A stretch of DNA of 64,000 nt from Enterococcus termitis (GTDB taxonomy: Bacteria; Bacillota; Bacilli; Lactobacillales; Enterococcaceae). Shown here piece after piece: positions 8,899 to 16,551 of this stretch (its first letter is position 1; the number at the start of each line of letters is the position of its first letter). The translations under genes were made by a program, and so were the position numbers. The notes below the pieces were generated by a model that saw nothing but the letters and a program-made list of their open reading frames with translations, had not been told where the DNA came from and searched no databases. The DNA is taken from the NCBI RefSeq assembly GCF_001730305.1, contig NZ_MIJY01000001.1:558001-622000 (forward strand), in the 5' to 3' direction.

Positions 8899-9519
8899 AT
8901 GAAGACAAGCGAATTTAATGCCCTCGTTGAACGAATCACCAAAAAAGTGATTGAACGTTTATCAGAAATCGAGCAGCAACAATCTACGGTTTTTGGCGCA
9001 AATCAAGATTGGCTCACGCCTGGTGAGCTGGCTAAATTGCGTTTAATATCTAAGAAGAAAAATGAAAAGTTGATCATCATTACAGAATTTTCTTTTGAAA
9101 ACTTAGTGAATACTTGTCACTTTAATCCACAAAATGACATGGAAAAAGCGATTGTTCAGGCCATTAAAAATGGACAAGAATTTATGATCATAAAAGAAGG
9201 TAGAACCTATCTACCGCTATTTTCCACTGGGAAATATGCGTTGAAACAAAAAATTTTAGCATTTGAATCGGAGCTTTATCGCTATGGTGGGAATTTTGTT
9301 TCACTGAAAGAAAGCAACCAGAAATTTTCTGCTGAAAAAAACGTCTCTCCTTATGAAAATAAACAGAATAGAACATATCTGACTGCTAAAGAGCTGATAA
9401 CCAAAAATATCCAACCTGAAACGACATTGCTTCTTTCCGAGCAAGTACGATTGACTGATCAGGCGAAAGAATATATTCGAGAGAAAAAAATCAACATTAA
9501 TTTGATTAATGAGAAATGA
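8899..9519 (+). CDS. Microcompartment-associated protein with EutT-like C-terminal segment, function unknown
   Basis: A 206-residue protein in the eut operon, 9 bases after pduL. Three parts are visible. Residues 1-28 form an amphipathic helix like those of PduL and EutQ (EFNALVERITKKVIERL). A middle part of about 115 residues is one I do not recognise. The last 50 residues (AKELITKNIQPETTLLLSEQ and LTDQAKEYIREKKININ) resemble the extreme N-terminus of EutT-type cobalamin adenosyltransferase. The EutT catalytic body is absent. An adenosyltransferase of a different family lies at 15895. A cargo or scaffold role is possible; function is unknown. Confidence 0.7.
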   Translation: MKTSEFNALVERITKKVIERLSEIEQQQSTVFGANQDWLTPGELAKLRLISKKKNEKLIIITEFSFENLVNTCHFNPQNDMEKAIVQAIKNGQEFMIIKEGRTYLPLFSTGKYALKQKILAFESELYRYGGNFVSLKESNQKFSAEKNVSPYENKQNRTYLTAKELITKNIQPETTLLLSEQVRLTDQAKEYIREKKININLINEK

Positions 9520-9528
9520 GGAAGCCGT

Positions 9529-9792
9529 ATGTTCATCGGACGAGTTAAAGGTAGCTTATGGGCAACAAGAAAAGCTGAAAAGCTGAATGGGTTAAAATTT
9601 TTAGTAGTGGAATTGTCGGAATACGGCAATTCACAGCAGACGCTTGTGGCAGCCGATACTACTGGCGCTGGTCTGGATGATCTTGTGCTGGTCTCAACTG
9701 GCAGTGCTGCAAGAATGTCACTGGATGATCCAACAATTCCGGTAGATGCTGTTATTGTGGGAATTATTGATTCAGTTGAGTTGAATGAATAA
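9529..9792 (+). CDS. eutN: Microcompartment vertex protein EutN
   Basis: Eighty-seven-residue CcmL/EutN-type protein whose pentamers cap the vertices of the shell. It begins MFIGRVKGSLWATRKAEKL and shows LVAADTTGAGLDDLVLVSTGS and the end VDAVIVGIIDSVEL, all standard for the family. It lies ten bases after the preceding gene and precedes eutH. Confidence 0.96.
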   Translation: MFIGRVKGSLWATRKAEKLNGLKFLVVELSEYGNSQQTLVAADTTGAGLDDLVLVSTGSAARMSLDDPTIPVDAVIVGIIDSVELNE

Positions 9793-9813
9793 AAAGTAAA
9801 GGATGTGAAGTGT

Positions 9814-10905
9814 ATGAGTATAAATGAAATCATTATGTATATTATCGCTTTTTTCATGGTTCTTGGAGCGCTCGATAAATGTCTAGGGAACAAGTTTGGT
9901 TTGGGAGAACAGTTTGAAGAAGGCATCATGGCAATGGGGTCTTTGGCCTTATCAATGGTAGGGATCATCACCTTGGCTCCAGTTTTAGCAACTATTTTAA
10001 AACCAGTGGTTGTGCCTTTATATACTGCACTAGGTGCAGATCCAGCCATGTTTGCTACAACATTACTTGCCAATGATATGGGCGGTTTTCCATTAGCGAT
10101 GCAACTTGCACAAGATCCTCAAGCGGGTTTATTTGCTGGAGCTATTCTTGGTGCGATGATGGGTCCAACGATTGTTTTCACGATTCCAGTCGCATTAGGA
10201 ATCATTGAAAAAGAAGATCAACAATATCTTGCTACAGGAGTGTTGTCAGGTGTCATCACTATACCGATCGGTTGTTTTGTTGGCGGCTTAATTGCAGGGT
10301 TTCCTGTTATGATGATCTTGAAAAACCTTGTGCCGATTTTGCTTGTGGCAGTGTTAATTATGATCGGTTTGTGGCTTAAACCAGATGGAATGATCAAAGG
10401 ATTTACGATTTTTGGTAAATTTGTGGTGATCGTAGCGATTGCAGGTTTAGTTTTAGGAGCACTACAATTATTAGTAGGAATAACAGTAATTGAAGGAATT
10501 GCTCCTGTTAGTGAAGGAATCGAAGTTGTTGGTGGTATTGCGCTAACGTTAGCTGGTGCATTTTGTCTTGTATTTGTGATTACTAAACTGTTCAATAAAC
10601 CATTGATGAAGTTAGGCAAGCTTTTAGGGATGAATGAGGTAGCCGCTGCTGGGATGGTTGCAACACTTGCGAATAGTATTCCGATGTTTCAAATGATGAA
10701 AGACATGGATCCTAGAGGAAAAATCATCAATGTGGCTTTTGCAGTTTCGGCAGCATTTGTGATGGGAGATCATTTAGGATTTACAGCAGGAGTTGCTAAG
10801 GAAATGATTTTCCCAATGATCGTAGGAAAATTAGTCGGCGGGATTACAGCAGTCCTAGTGGCTGTATTTATGGCTAATCGCATGTTGAAAAAAGAAGCGA
10901 AGTAG
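9814..10905 (+). CDS. eutH: Ethanolamine permease EutH
   Basis: Polytopic membrane protein that admits ethanolamine, important when external concentration or pH is low. The N-terminus SINEIIMYIIAFFMVLGALD matches EutH closely, and roughly ten hydrophobic segments follow, with conserved stretches such as LLANDMGGFPLAMQLA and FVMGDHLGFTAGVAKEM. I chose ATG 9814, as in other EutH proteins, over an in-frame GTG at 9805. Length is 363 residues. Confidence 0.95.
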   Translation: MSINEIIMYIIAFFMVLGALDKCLGNKFGLGEQFEEGIMAMGSLALSMVGIITLAPVLATILKPVVVPLYTALGADPAMFATTLLANDMGGFPLAMQLAQDPQAGLFAGAILGAMMGPTIVFTIPVALGIIEKEDQQYLATGVLSGVITIPIGCFVGGLIAGFPVMMILKNLVPILLVAVLIMIGLWLKPDGMIKGFTIFGKFVVIVAIAGLVLGALQLLVGITVIEGIAPVSEGIEVVGGIALTLAGAFCLVFVITKLFNKPLMKLGKLLGMNEVAAAGMVATLANSIPMFQMMKDMDPRGKIINVAFAVSAAFVMGDHLGFTAGVAKEMIFPMIVGKLVGGITAVLVAVFMANRMLKKEAK

Positions 10906-10914
10906 GTGAATGTT

Positions 10915-11370
10915 ATGAATCATTTAGATGAAGAAATGATACGCAATCTTGTACGCGAAGTTTTGACAGAACAATTATTTAAGGGAAACGATCTGTCAAA
11001 AACCATTGATCCAAGTGGGATTTTATCTATCAAATTGCCTCAATTAGACGTAGCAGAAGAAGATCGTTTGGATACTGGCAATCCTCAACATAAGGTCTAT
11101 TGTAAGGATTTAGTGACTTTAACGGAAAGTCCACGTTTAGGATGCGGTTTGATGGTGATGGAAGATACGACATTCGATTGGCTTTTAGAATATGATGAAA
11201 TTGATTATATCATTGAAGGTAGATTGAGTGTTATTATTGATGGAAGAACGATTTCAGCTGGTCCGGGTGAGATCTTGTTGATTCCCAAAGGAAGTGCAAT
11301 TCAGTTTTCTGTAACAGGAAGAGCTCGTTTTGTTTATGTGACTTATCCAGCTGACTGGCAAAAACAATAA
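10915..11370 (+). CDS. eutQ: EutQ, cupin-type acetate kinase-like protein
   Basis: About 151 residues. Residues 70-150 form a cupin barrel (DEIDYIIEGRLSVIIDGRTI, PGEILLIPKGSAIQF). Salmonella EutQ has acetate kinase activity and is needed for shell assembly; a terminal ATP-yielding step is therefore the likely role here. The N-terminus LDEEMIRNLVREVLTEQLF is an amphipathic helix of the same pattern as in PduL. ATG 10915 has GGTG at good spacing; an in-frame GTG at 10906 is less likely. It is the last gene of the main eut run. Confidence 0.93.
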   Translation: MNHLDEEMIRNLVREVLTEQLFKGNDLSKTIDPSGILSIKLPQLDVAEEDRLDTGNPQHKVYCKDLVTLTESPRLGCGLMVMEDTTFDWLLEYDEIDYIIEGRLSVIIDGRTISAGPGEILLIPKGSAIQFSVTGRARFVYVTYPADWQKQ

Positions 11371-11383
11371 TCAGGAGAATAAA

Positions 11384-11684
11384 AATGGTTCGGAAAGTTA
11401 GCGTAACACTGATTTTTTGAACTGTTTTTTTTGTTCATCTGGAAAAGGAATAGACAGAGAAATAGCCTGTATATTGACTTTAAAGACATTAATTTATATA
11501 ATGAATGAGTAAGTGACAATGGAGTTGCTTAAAGCTATGAATGATTATGTCAATGAAGATATAGCAAATAGTAATCTGAAAATATATCGGTATTCAAGCA
11601 GCTTTTGCTTTTCAGAAGCGAGCTGAGGATATGTTTGGATCGACCTCTTTTATGGAGACGTTGTTTGCTTATCTGACAGAATAA
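11384..11684 (+). pseudogene. Possible remnant gene after eutQ
   Basis: A good ribosome site (AGGAG) precedes ATG 11384, but the frame stops after 11 codons. Further on, a peptide from about 11519 (LLKAMNDYVNED) continues in another frame with AFQKRAEDMFGSTSFMETLF and ends at a TAA at 11682-11684. The first part is faintly like the start of an AraC-type DNA-binding domain. I cannot assign the original gene. The region also contains a promoter and leader for the next operon, so the coding look may be chance. Confidence 0.3.
11474..11502 (+). promoter_or_regulatory. Strong sigma-A promoter for the B12 uptake operon
   Basis: TTGACT (11474-11479) and TATAAT (11497-11502) are separated by exactly 17 bases, a near-consensus promoter. 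Transcription would start near 11509 and produce a leader of almost 300 bases before the first transporter gene at 11798, with an intrinsic terminator in between. This gives the B12 genes expression independent of the eut antiterminator. Confidence 0.75.
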
Positions 11685-11707
11685 CAATCCGTTATAGTCG
11701 TCAATTC

Positions 11708-11745
11708 AAACAGCACGCTTTGATAAAAGTGAGGGCTGTTTTTTT
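11708..11745 (+). terminator. Intrinsic terminator or attenuator in leader of ECF operon
   Basis: AAACAGC (11708-11714) pairs with GCTGTTT (11735-11741), with an inner CTTT/AAAG stem and seven T (11739-11745). It lies between the promoter at 11474-11502 and the first transporter gene, so it probably controls read-through. A further hairpin (CAGCT at 11599 with AGCTG at 11621, inner GCTT/AAGC) lies upstream. I see neither a B12-box cobalamin riboswitch nor A1/G4 hexaloops. The controlling signal is unknown. Confidence 0.7.
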
Positions 11746-11797
11746 ATTGCTCTTTTGGATCGATAGCAAAAGGAGTACGGAGGAAAGGATCGAGCCG

Positions 11798-12685
11798 ATG
11801 AATAAAGAGTTTTTTGAACAGAGACATCCTTTGGTGATCACTGCCTATTATATATTGATGCTGTTGATTCTCATGAGTACGACCAATCCTTTGATCATCA
11901 TCAGCTGTTTTTTAGGAAGTTTTACGTATCAGCTGGTGGGATTGAATAGAGACAAAAAGCATTCAATAATCTATCCTTTGCTTTTTCTTCTGATTATAAC
12001 TCTCACGAATCCACTGTTTGTGCATAGAGGAGCGACGGTCTTATTTTTCTTTTTGAATCGTCCATTTACGCAAGAAGCATTGATTTATGGCTTTTTTATG
12101 GGCTTGATGATTGCTGGTATGATTTATCTGTTTCAAAATTTTCAATCTAAAGTAAATTCTGAACAATTCTTTTATTTGTTCGGCCGCCGCTTTCCTAAAC
12201 TGGCGTTGATTTTGACTATGGTATTTCGCTTTATACCAATGCTTCAGCAGTATTACCAAGAGCTAAATCAAGTGCAAAAAACAATTCATCGAACACAGAT
12301 GCGTACGTTGAAAGAACGAGTGACATATGGACTGGATTTATTTGGAAACTTGTTTTCTTGGATGTTGGAAAACGCGATGGATAGCGCCGATTCGATGAAG
12401 GCTAGAGGATACGGCATTGGAAAAAGAGGCAGTCGAATTCATTATACTTGGCAAAAAAAAGATACTGCAGCGTTTCTGCTAATATTAGGAAGTGGATTTC
12501 TGTTTATTTACTTCGCTATGGCTGGCGATTTCCAATTTGATTACTATCCATATACAGAGGATTTGCTTGAAAAATTTAGACAATCTAGTGCCAGTTATCT
12601 GATGATTGTGTTTTTAGCATTTTTACCAACAATTAAACGACTTTGGGAGGCGATGACGTGGACTATCTTGAAATCAAAAATTTAA
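11798..12685 (+). CDS. ecfT: ECF transporter transmembrane component EcfT (CbiQ-like)
   Basis: Membrane scaffold of an energy-coupling-factor importer. Hydrophobic segments fill the N-terminal half and the end. The coupling helices carry the family Ala-Arg-Gly motif in SADSMKARGYGIGKR near residue 205. I chose ATG 11798 because it has GGAGGAAAGGA upstream; an in-frame TTG further up lies inside the terminator and is rejected. It overlaps the ATPase gene by 28 bases. The cobalamin context suggests B12 as substrate. Confidence 0.88.
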   Translation: MNKEFFEQRHPLVITAYYILMLLILMSTTNPLIIISCFLGSFTYQLVGLNRDKKHSIIYPLLFLLIITLTNPLFVHRGATVLFFFLNRPFTQEALIYGFFMGLMIAGMIYLFQNFQSKVNSEQFFYLFGRRFPKLALILTMVFRFIPMLQQYYQELNQVQKTIHRTQMRTLKERVTYGLDLFGNLFSWMLENAMDSADSMKARGYGIGKRGSRIHYTWQKKDTAAFLLILGSGFLFIYFAMAGDFQFDYYPYTEDLLEKFRQSSASYLMIVFLAFLPTIKRLWEAMTWTILKSKI

Positions 12686-14334
12686 GCTTTCAATATGCTG
12701 GAAGCGAGCAGAAATGCCTTGATGATATTTCACTGTCGATTACTAAGGGCGATTTTGTATTGATTTGTGGTGCTTCTGGCAGTGGAAAAACGACCTTGTT
12801 GAAAATGCTGAAGCCACAGTTAAGTCCTGCTGGAATAAAAACAGGGGATATTTACTTGGATCAGAAAAATCTTACGTTGGTTTCTGAACACTTTTCTAGT
12901 AGCAAAATCGGTTATGTGATGCAAAATCCGGAAAATCAAATTATCACAGATACAGTTTGGCATGAGCTGGCGTTTGGTTTAGAAAATTTAGGTCTTTCTT
13001 CTTTTGAAATTAAAGGCAGAATTGCAGAAATGGCTAATTTTTTAGGGATTCAGGAATTGATGGACACTCGAACTGCTGATTTATCGGGCGGTCAAAAGCA
13101 ACTGCTGAACCTAGCTTCTGTCTTGGTTATGCAGCCAGATATGCTGATTTTAGATGAACCGACGACCCAGCTTGATCCGATTGCTGCGCAAAATTTTGTA
13201 GATGTTTTAGTACGTTTAAATCGGGAAATGGGCTTGACGATTTTATTAGCTGAACATGGGTTGGAGAGTGTGTTTGCATTAGCGGATAAAGTTGTTCTTT
13301 TGGATCAAGGACAGTTGATTTTTGCAGAAGAACCGCGGGCCGTTTCAGCAGCAATCACAACGAAAACACAAGGGATCGATCGATTTCTTCTCAGCTTACC
13401 AAGCGCTTTGCAGATCTATCATGCTCTGGCATTGAAAGATCAAGTACCTCTTACGGTGATTGAAGGGAAACGGTTTTTAGCTCGGCATTTTTCAAAGAGC
13501 AGCCAACCTACATTAGAAAAAAAAGAACTATCAAAAACGCAAAAGACCAGTCTTGAATTGAAAAATTGTTGGTTTCGCTACGAGAAAAACGGCTCAGATA
13601 TTTTGGCTGGTGTAGATATGACTTTGAATGAGGGCGAGATTTTTTCATTAGTTGGAGCGAATGGAACAGGAAAGACCACATTGTTAAAAGTCATTGCAAG
13701 TATTCATCATTGCTATCGGGGGAAACTGACGCTATTTCAGCAAGCAATCAAAAAATCTCAGCACAAAATTGGCTATCTGCCACAGAGTCCAGAAATGGTG
13801 TTTGTGAAGGATTCTGTTTTAGAAGATTACCAAAATTATCTTCAAGGCCAAGGTCTTGATGAAAAGCAACAATTAGAAAAAATAGTGTCAATAGCCGCGT
13901 TGCTGGATATGACCGATAAGTTGAAACAACATCCTTTTGATCTAAGTGGTGGGGAGTGTCAACGTGCAGCTTTGGGTAAAGTATTGCTAGCTGATCCAAG
14001 TGTGTTATTGCTTGATGAACCGACAAAAGGAATTGACAATTATGCCAAAAAGCAGTTGATACAGCTGTTAAAAGAGTTGGCTGGCAAAGGCAAAACCATT
14101 TTAGTCGTCACGCATGATCTGGATTTTGCTGCAGAACTATCTGATCGCTGTGGTTTGTTTTTCCAGCATAATTTGTTGACAACGGCAAACCCAAAAGAAT
14201 TTTTTAGTAAGCATGCTTTCTATACGACGGCAGCCAGCCGAATATCAAGAGATGTCGTTACAGAAAAGGTCACAACGGAACAGGTCATAACAGCTTGTCA
14301 GGCAGAAGAAGGTGTAACGAAAAATGACTTCTGA
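12658..14334 (+). CDS. ECF transporter fused double ATPase (EcfA-EcfA')
   Basis: Two ABC ATPase domains in one 558-residue chain. Domain 1 has Walker A GASGSGKTT (residues 38-46), signature LSGGQKQLLNLA and Walker B MLILDEPTTQLD. Domain 2 (from about residue 300) has GANGTGKTT, LSGGECQRAALGK and VLLLDEPTKGID. It energises the importer formed with the flanking T and S components. GTG 12658 has GGGAGG seven bases upstream; translation is coupled to the overlapping ecfT gene. A dedicated fused ATPase suggests a substrate-specific (group I-like) ECF system. Confidence 0.92.
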   Translation: MDYLEIKNLSFQYAGSEQKCLDDISLSITKGDFVLICGASGSGKTTLLKMLKPQLSPAGIKTGDIYLDQKNLTLVSEHFSSSKIGYVMQNPENQIITDTVWHELAFGLENLGLSSFEIKGRIAEMANFLGIQELMDTRTADLSGGQKQLLNLASVLVMQPDMLILDEPTTQLDPIAAQNFVDVLVRLNREMGLTILLAEHGLESVFALADKVVLLDQGQLIFAEEPRAVSAAITTKTQGIDRFLLSLPSALQIYHALALKDQVPLTVIEGKRFLARHFSKSSQPTLEKKELSKTQKTSLELKNCWFRYEKNGSDILAGVDMTLNEGEIFSLVGANGTGKTTLLKVIASIHHCYRGKLTLFQQAIKKSQHKIGYLPQSPEMVFVKDSVLEDYQNYLQGQGLDEKQQLEKIVSIAALLDMTDKLKQHPFDLSGGECQRAALGKVLLADPSVLLLDEPTKGIDNYAKKQLIQLLKELAGKGKTILVVTHDLDFAAELSDRCGLFFQHNLLTTANPKEFFSKHAFYTTAASRISRDVVTEKVTTEQVITACQAEEGVTKNDF

Positions 14335-15013
14335 TTTTAAACGGAATAGTTTAAGAGGGCTAATTATAATCATTTTTTTGCTGGTAAGTTTTGCTGCATT
14401 TCGATCAAAGCAATATCAGATTATCTCATTATTGCTTGTCTTGCTGGCGTGTTTGCCGATTTATTATCGCTATGAAAAGAAGCAGATGAATATCAAGGAA
14501 TTGGTGCTGATTGCGGTTTTGATCGCTGTTGCAGTTTCAGGTCGGTTTTTATTTTATATGATTCCAGCCGTTACACCAATGACTGCGATCATTATTATTT
14601 CAGGAATTTGTTTAGGGCCGGAAGTCGGTTTTCTAGTTGGTTCATTGTCTGCGATCACATCAAATATGCTGTTTGGTCAAGGACCGTGGACACCGTTTCA
14701 AATGCTGTCATGGGGCTTGATCGGCTGTTTAGCTGGATTACCGTGGATTTGTAAAGTCTTGGGAAAAAGTTATTGGTTTTTGATTTTGTATGGGATTTTT
14801 GCTGGCTTCTTTTTTTCCTTTTTCATGGATGTATGGACAGTTTATTCCATCGATCGCTTCTTTTCTTGGCAGAGGTATGCTGCACTTTTTGTTACAGCGT
14901 TGCCTCATACACTTTCCTATTGTTTTTCCAATGCATTTTTTTCGTGTGTATTGTTTCGGATCGTTCAAAAAAAACTTCAACGTATTTTAATCAAATACGA
15001 AATAAAATCATAA
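14324..15013 (+). CDS. ECF transporter substrate-binding S component, CbrT-like (cobalamin)
   Basis: A 229-residue protein with about six hydrophobic segments. The central region has the pattern of S components that bind cobalamin (MIPAVTPMTAIIIISGICLG and FGQGPWTPFQMLSWGLIGCL). It overlaps the ATPase gene end by 11 bases. Substrate assignment rests on resemblance to the CbrT group and on the neighbours: eut genes, a DUF4430 lipoprotein and a cobalamin adenosyltransferase. Uptake of B12 or a precursor is likely but not proven. Confidence 0.83.
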   Translation: MTSDFKRNSLRGLIIIIFLLVSFAAFRSKQYQIISLLLVLLACLPIYYRYEKKQMNIKELVLIAVLIAVAVSGRFLFYMIPAVTPMTAIIIISGICLGPEVGFLVGSLSAITSNMLFGQGPWTPFQMLSWGLIGCLAGLPWICKVLGKSYWFLILYGIFAGFFFSFFMDVWTVYSIDRFFSWQRYAALFVTALPHTLSYCFSNAFFSCVLFRIVQKKLQRILIKYEIKS

Positions 15014-15034
15014 AGATAAAGGTGGAATTTAAAC

Positions 15035-15418
15035 ATGAAAAAATTAATGAGAGCAGTACTTATTTTAGTAGGAATTTTTGCTTTAAGTGCGTGCAGTAAA
15101 CCAACAGATAAAAAGGAAACAGAAGCAACGAAAGAAGCACGTGCAAAAATTACAATCATCTTAAAGGAAGACGACAAAGAATTTGATAAAAAGGAAGTTG
15201 AGGTTCAAAAAAATGAATCACTGCAAACGGTGATGGAGAAAAACTTCAAAGTAGATATGGACAAAGATTTTTTAGTTGGTATCGATGGTCATAAACAAGA
15301 TGCCAAGGCAAGCAAATATTGGTTGTACGATATTGATGGGAAACAGCCGGATGTAGGTGCAGTAGAATATTTCCCTAAAAATGGTGAAACAGTTACTTGG
15401 AGTTTGAACAAGCTGTAG
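15035..15418 (+). CDS. DUF4430 lipoprotein, candidate extracellular cobalamin binder
   Basis: A 127-residue exported lipoprotein: positively charged start, hydrophobic segment and lipobox LSAC with Cys20, then a charged linker. The remainder is a DUF4430 domain (ITIILKEDDKEFDKKEVEV, and KYWLYDIDGKQPDVGAVEYF). DUF4430 shares its fold with the beta domain of transcobalamin and intrinsic factor. Its place between a CbrT-like S component and the EutP/adenosyltransferase genes suggests that it presents B12 to the importer at the cell surface. That role is inference. Confidence 0.82.
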   Translation: MKKLMRAVLILVGIFALSACSKPTDKKETEATKEARAKITIILKEDDKEFDKKEVEVQKNESLQTVMEKNFKVDMDKDFLVGIDGHKQDAKASKYWLYDIDGKQPDVGAVEYFPKNGETVTWSLNKL

Positions 15419-15451
15419 GCGACTGAATCAAACCGCTTGGGAGGAGATCAG

Positions 15452-15898
15452 ATGAAAAAAGCGATTTTTATTGGTTCAGTTGGCTGTGGGAAAACGACTC
15501 TTTCACAAAAGCTTAAAGGAGAAGAGCTAACCTATAATAAGACGCAAGCAGTCGAATTTCACGACCAGATCATTGATACGCCTGGAGAATTTATTCAGCA
15601 TCGTAATTATTACAGCGCCTTATTGACAACCTCAGTAGAAGCGGAGCTAATTGTGTTGATGGCTAGTGCAACTGAAAGAAAACAAACCTTCTCACCACTT
15701 TTTGCGGCGGCGTTTGCCAAGCCGTGTATCGGAGTTATTACTAAAATCGATTTAGCTACAGAAGATGATCTTAAACGAACAGAAAAGCAGCTTGAGCTAG
15801 CAGGGGCTAAAAAGATTTTCAAGATTTCCGCTGTTGAAAATTTAGGTATTGCTGAGCTGTTGGCTTATTTGGAAACAGATCGGAGGATAGTGAAATGA
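15452..15898 (+). CDS. eutP: EutP/PduV-type GTPase-like protein
   Basis: Small P-loop protein of 148 residues. It has Walker A GSVGCGKTTLSQK at residues 8-20, a DTPGEFI switch-like motif, and TKIDL as the guanine-specificity motif. The EutP/PduV family is tied to microcompartments; EutP has been reported to have acetate kinase activity in Salmonella. I chose ATG 15452, with GGGAGGAG upstream, over an in-frame TTG or GTG at 15437. It overlaps the adenosyltransferase gene by four bases. Here eutP lies in the B12 operon rather than beside eutS/eutV. Confidence 0.85.
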   Translation: MKKAIFIGSVGCGKTTLSQKLKGEELTYNKTQAVEFHDQIIDTPGEFIQHRNYYSALLTTSVEAELIVLMASATERKQTFSPLFAAAFAKPCIGVITKIDLATEDDLKRTEKQLELAGAKKIFKISAVENLGIAELLAYLETDRRIVK

Positions 15899-16452
15899 AG
15901 CTTTACACAAAAACGGGTGATAAAGGAAAGACGAGTATTATTGGCGGTGAACAAAGAAGTAAAGCCTCTGATCGAGTAGAGGCTTATGGGACGATCGATG
16001 AGCTGAATTCAATGATTGGGTATATCATTAGTCAAATGCAGACCTATCGCGAAATAAAAAAAGAATTGGAAGAAATTCAACAGATTTTATTTGATTGTGG
16101 CACTGATTTAGCAACACCGACAAGTGCAAAAGGCTACCGAACTGACCAACTCTCTACAGAGTGGTTAGAGAAAAAAATTGATAAGTATGCAGAAGTACCA
16201 CCAGCACTTACTGAGTTCATCTTACCTGGAGGCTGTCCAGTAGCTAGTTTATTGCATATGGCTAGAACAATTGCACGTCGGGCAGAACGTGGTGTGGTAC
16301 GAGTGCAGGAAACAGAAGAAATCAATATAAATGCGTTGATTTTTCTAAATCGTTTGTCTGACTATTTTTATGCAATTGCCCGATTTATTAATTTTCGTGA
16401 AGGACGTGCCGATGTGAGTTATCGGAGAAATGCACACATTTTTCATGAATAG
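15895..16452 (+). CDS. PduO-type cob(I)alamin adenosyltransferase
   Basis: Makes adenosylcobalamin, the EutBC cofactor, from ATP and cob(I)alamin. It is 185 residues with the family signatures KLYTKTGDKGKTSIIGG at the start (ATP site), DRVEAYGTIDELNSMIGYI, the RTIARRAERGVVR helix and NRLSDYFYAIARFINF near the end. The gene overlaps eutP by four bases, so translation is coupled. It supplies the activity that the neighbouring truncated EutT-like protein lacks. Confidence 0.95.
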   Translation: MKLYTKTGDKGKTSIIGGEQRSKASDRVEAYGTIDELNSMIGYIISQMQTYREIKKELEEIQQILFDCGTDLATPTSAKGYRTDQLSTEWLEKKIDKYAEVPPALTEFILPGGCPVASLLHMARTIARRAERGVVRVQETEEININALIFLNRLSDYFYAIARFINFREGRADVSYRRNAHIFHE

Positions 16453-16466
16453 CGAGAAAAGATTTC

Positions 16467-16499
16467 AAACCCTGACAATCTGTTGTCAGGGTTTATTTG
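16467..16499 (+). terminator. Intrinsic terminator ending the B12 operon
   Basis: AAACCCTGACAA at 16467-16478 pairs perfectly with 16483-16494 around a TCTG loop, followed by a T-rich tract. It separates the B12 operon from the PNPOx-like gene. Confidence 0.88.
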
Positions 16500-16551
16500 T
16501 TAGGATAAATATATCAGTCATGGTACTGAATAATAAAGGAGTGAAGATGAA

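Noticed and set aside
11474-11745. Cobalamin riboswitch before the B12 operon
   Set aside because: The B12-box and the conserved core of AdoCbl riboswitches are not visible by eye; reported instead as an unassigned leader. A covariance-model search would decide.
14738-15177. Several open frames on both strands around the S component and lipoprotein genes
   Set aside because: They overlap well-identified genes, lack ribosome sites and show no domain patterns.
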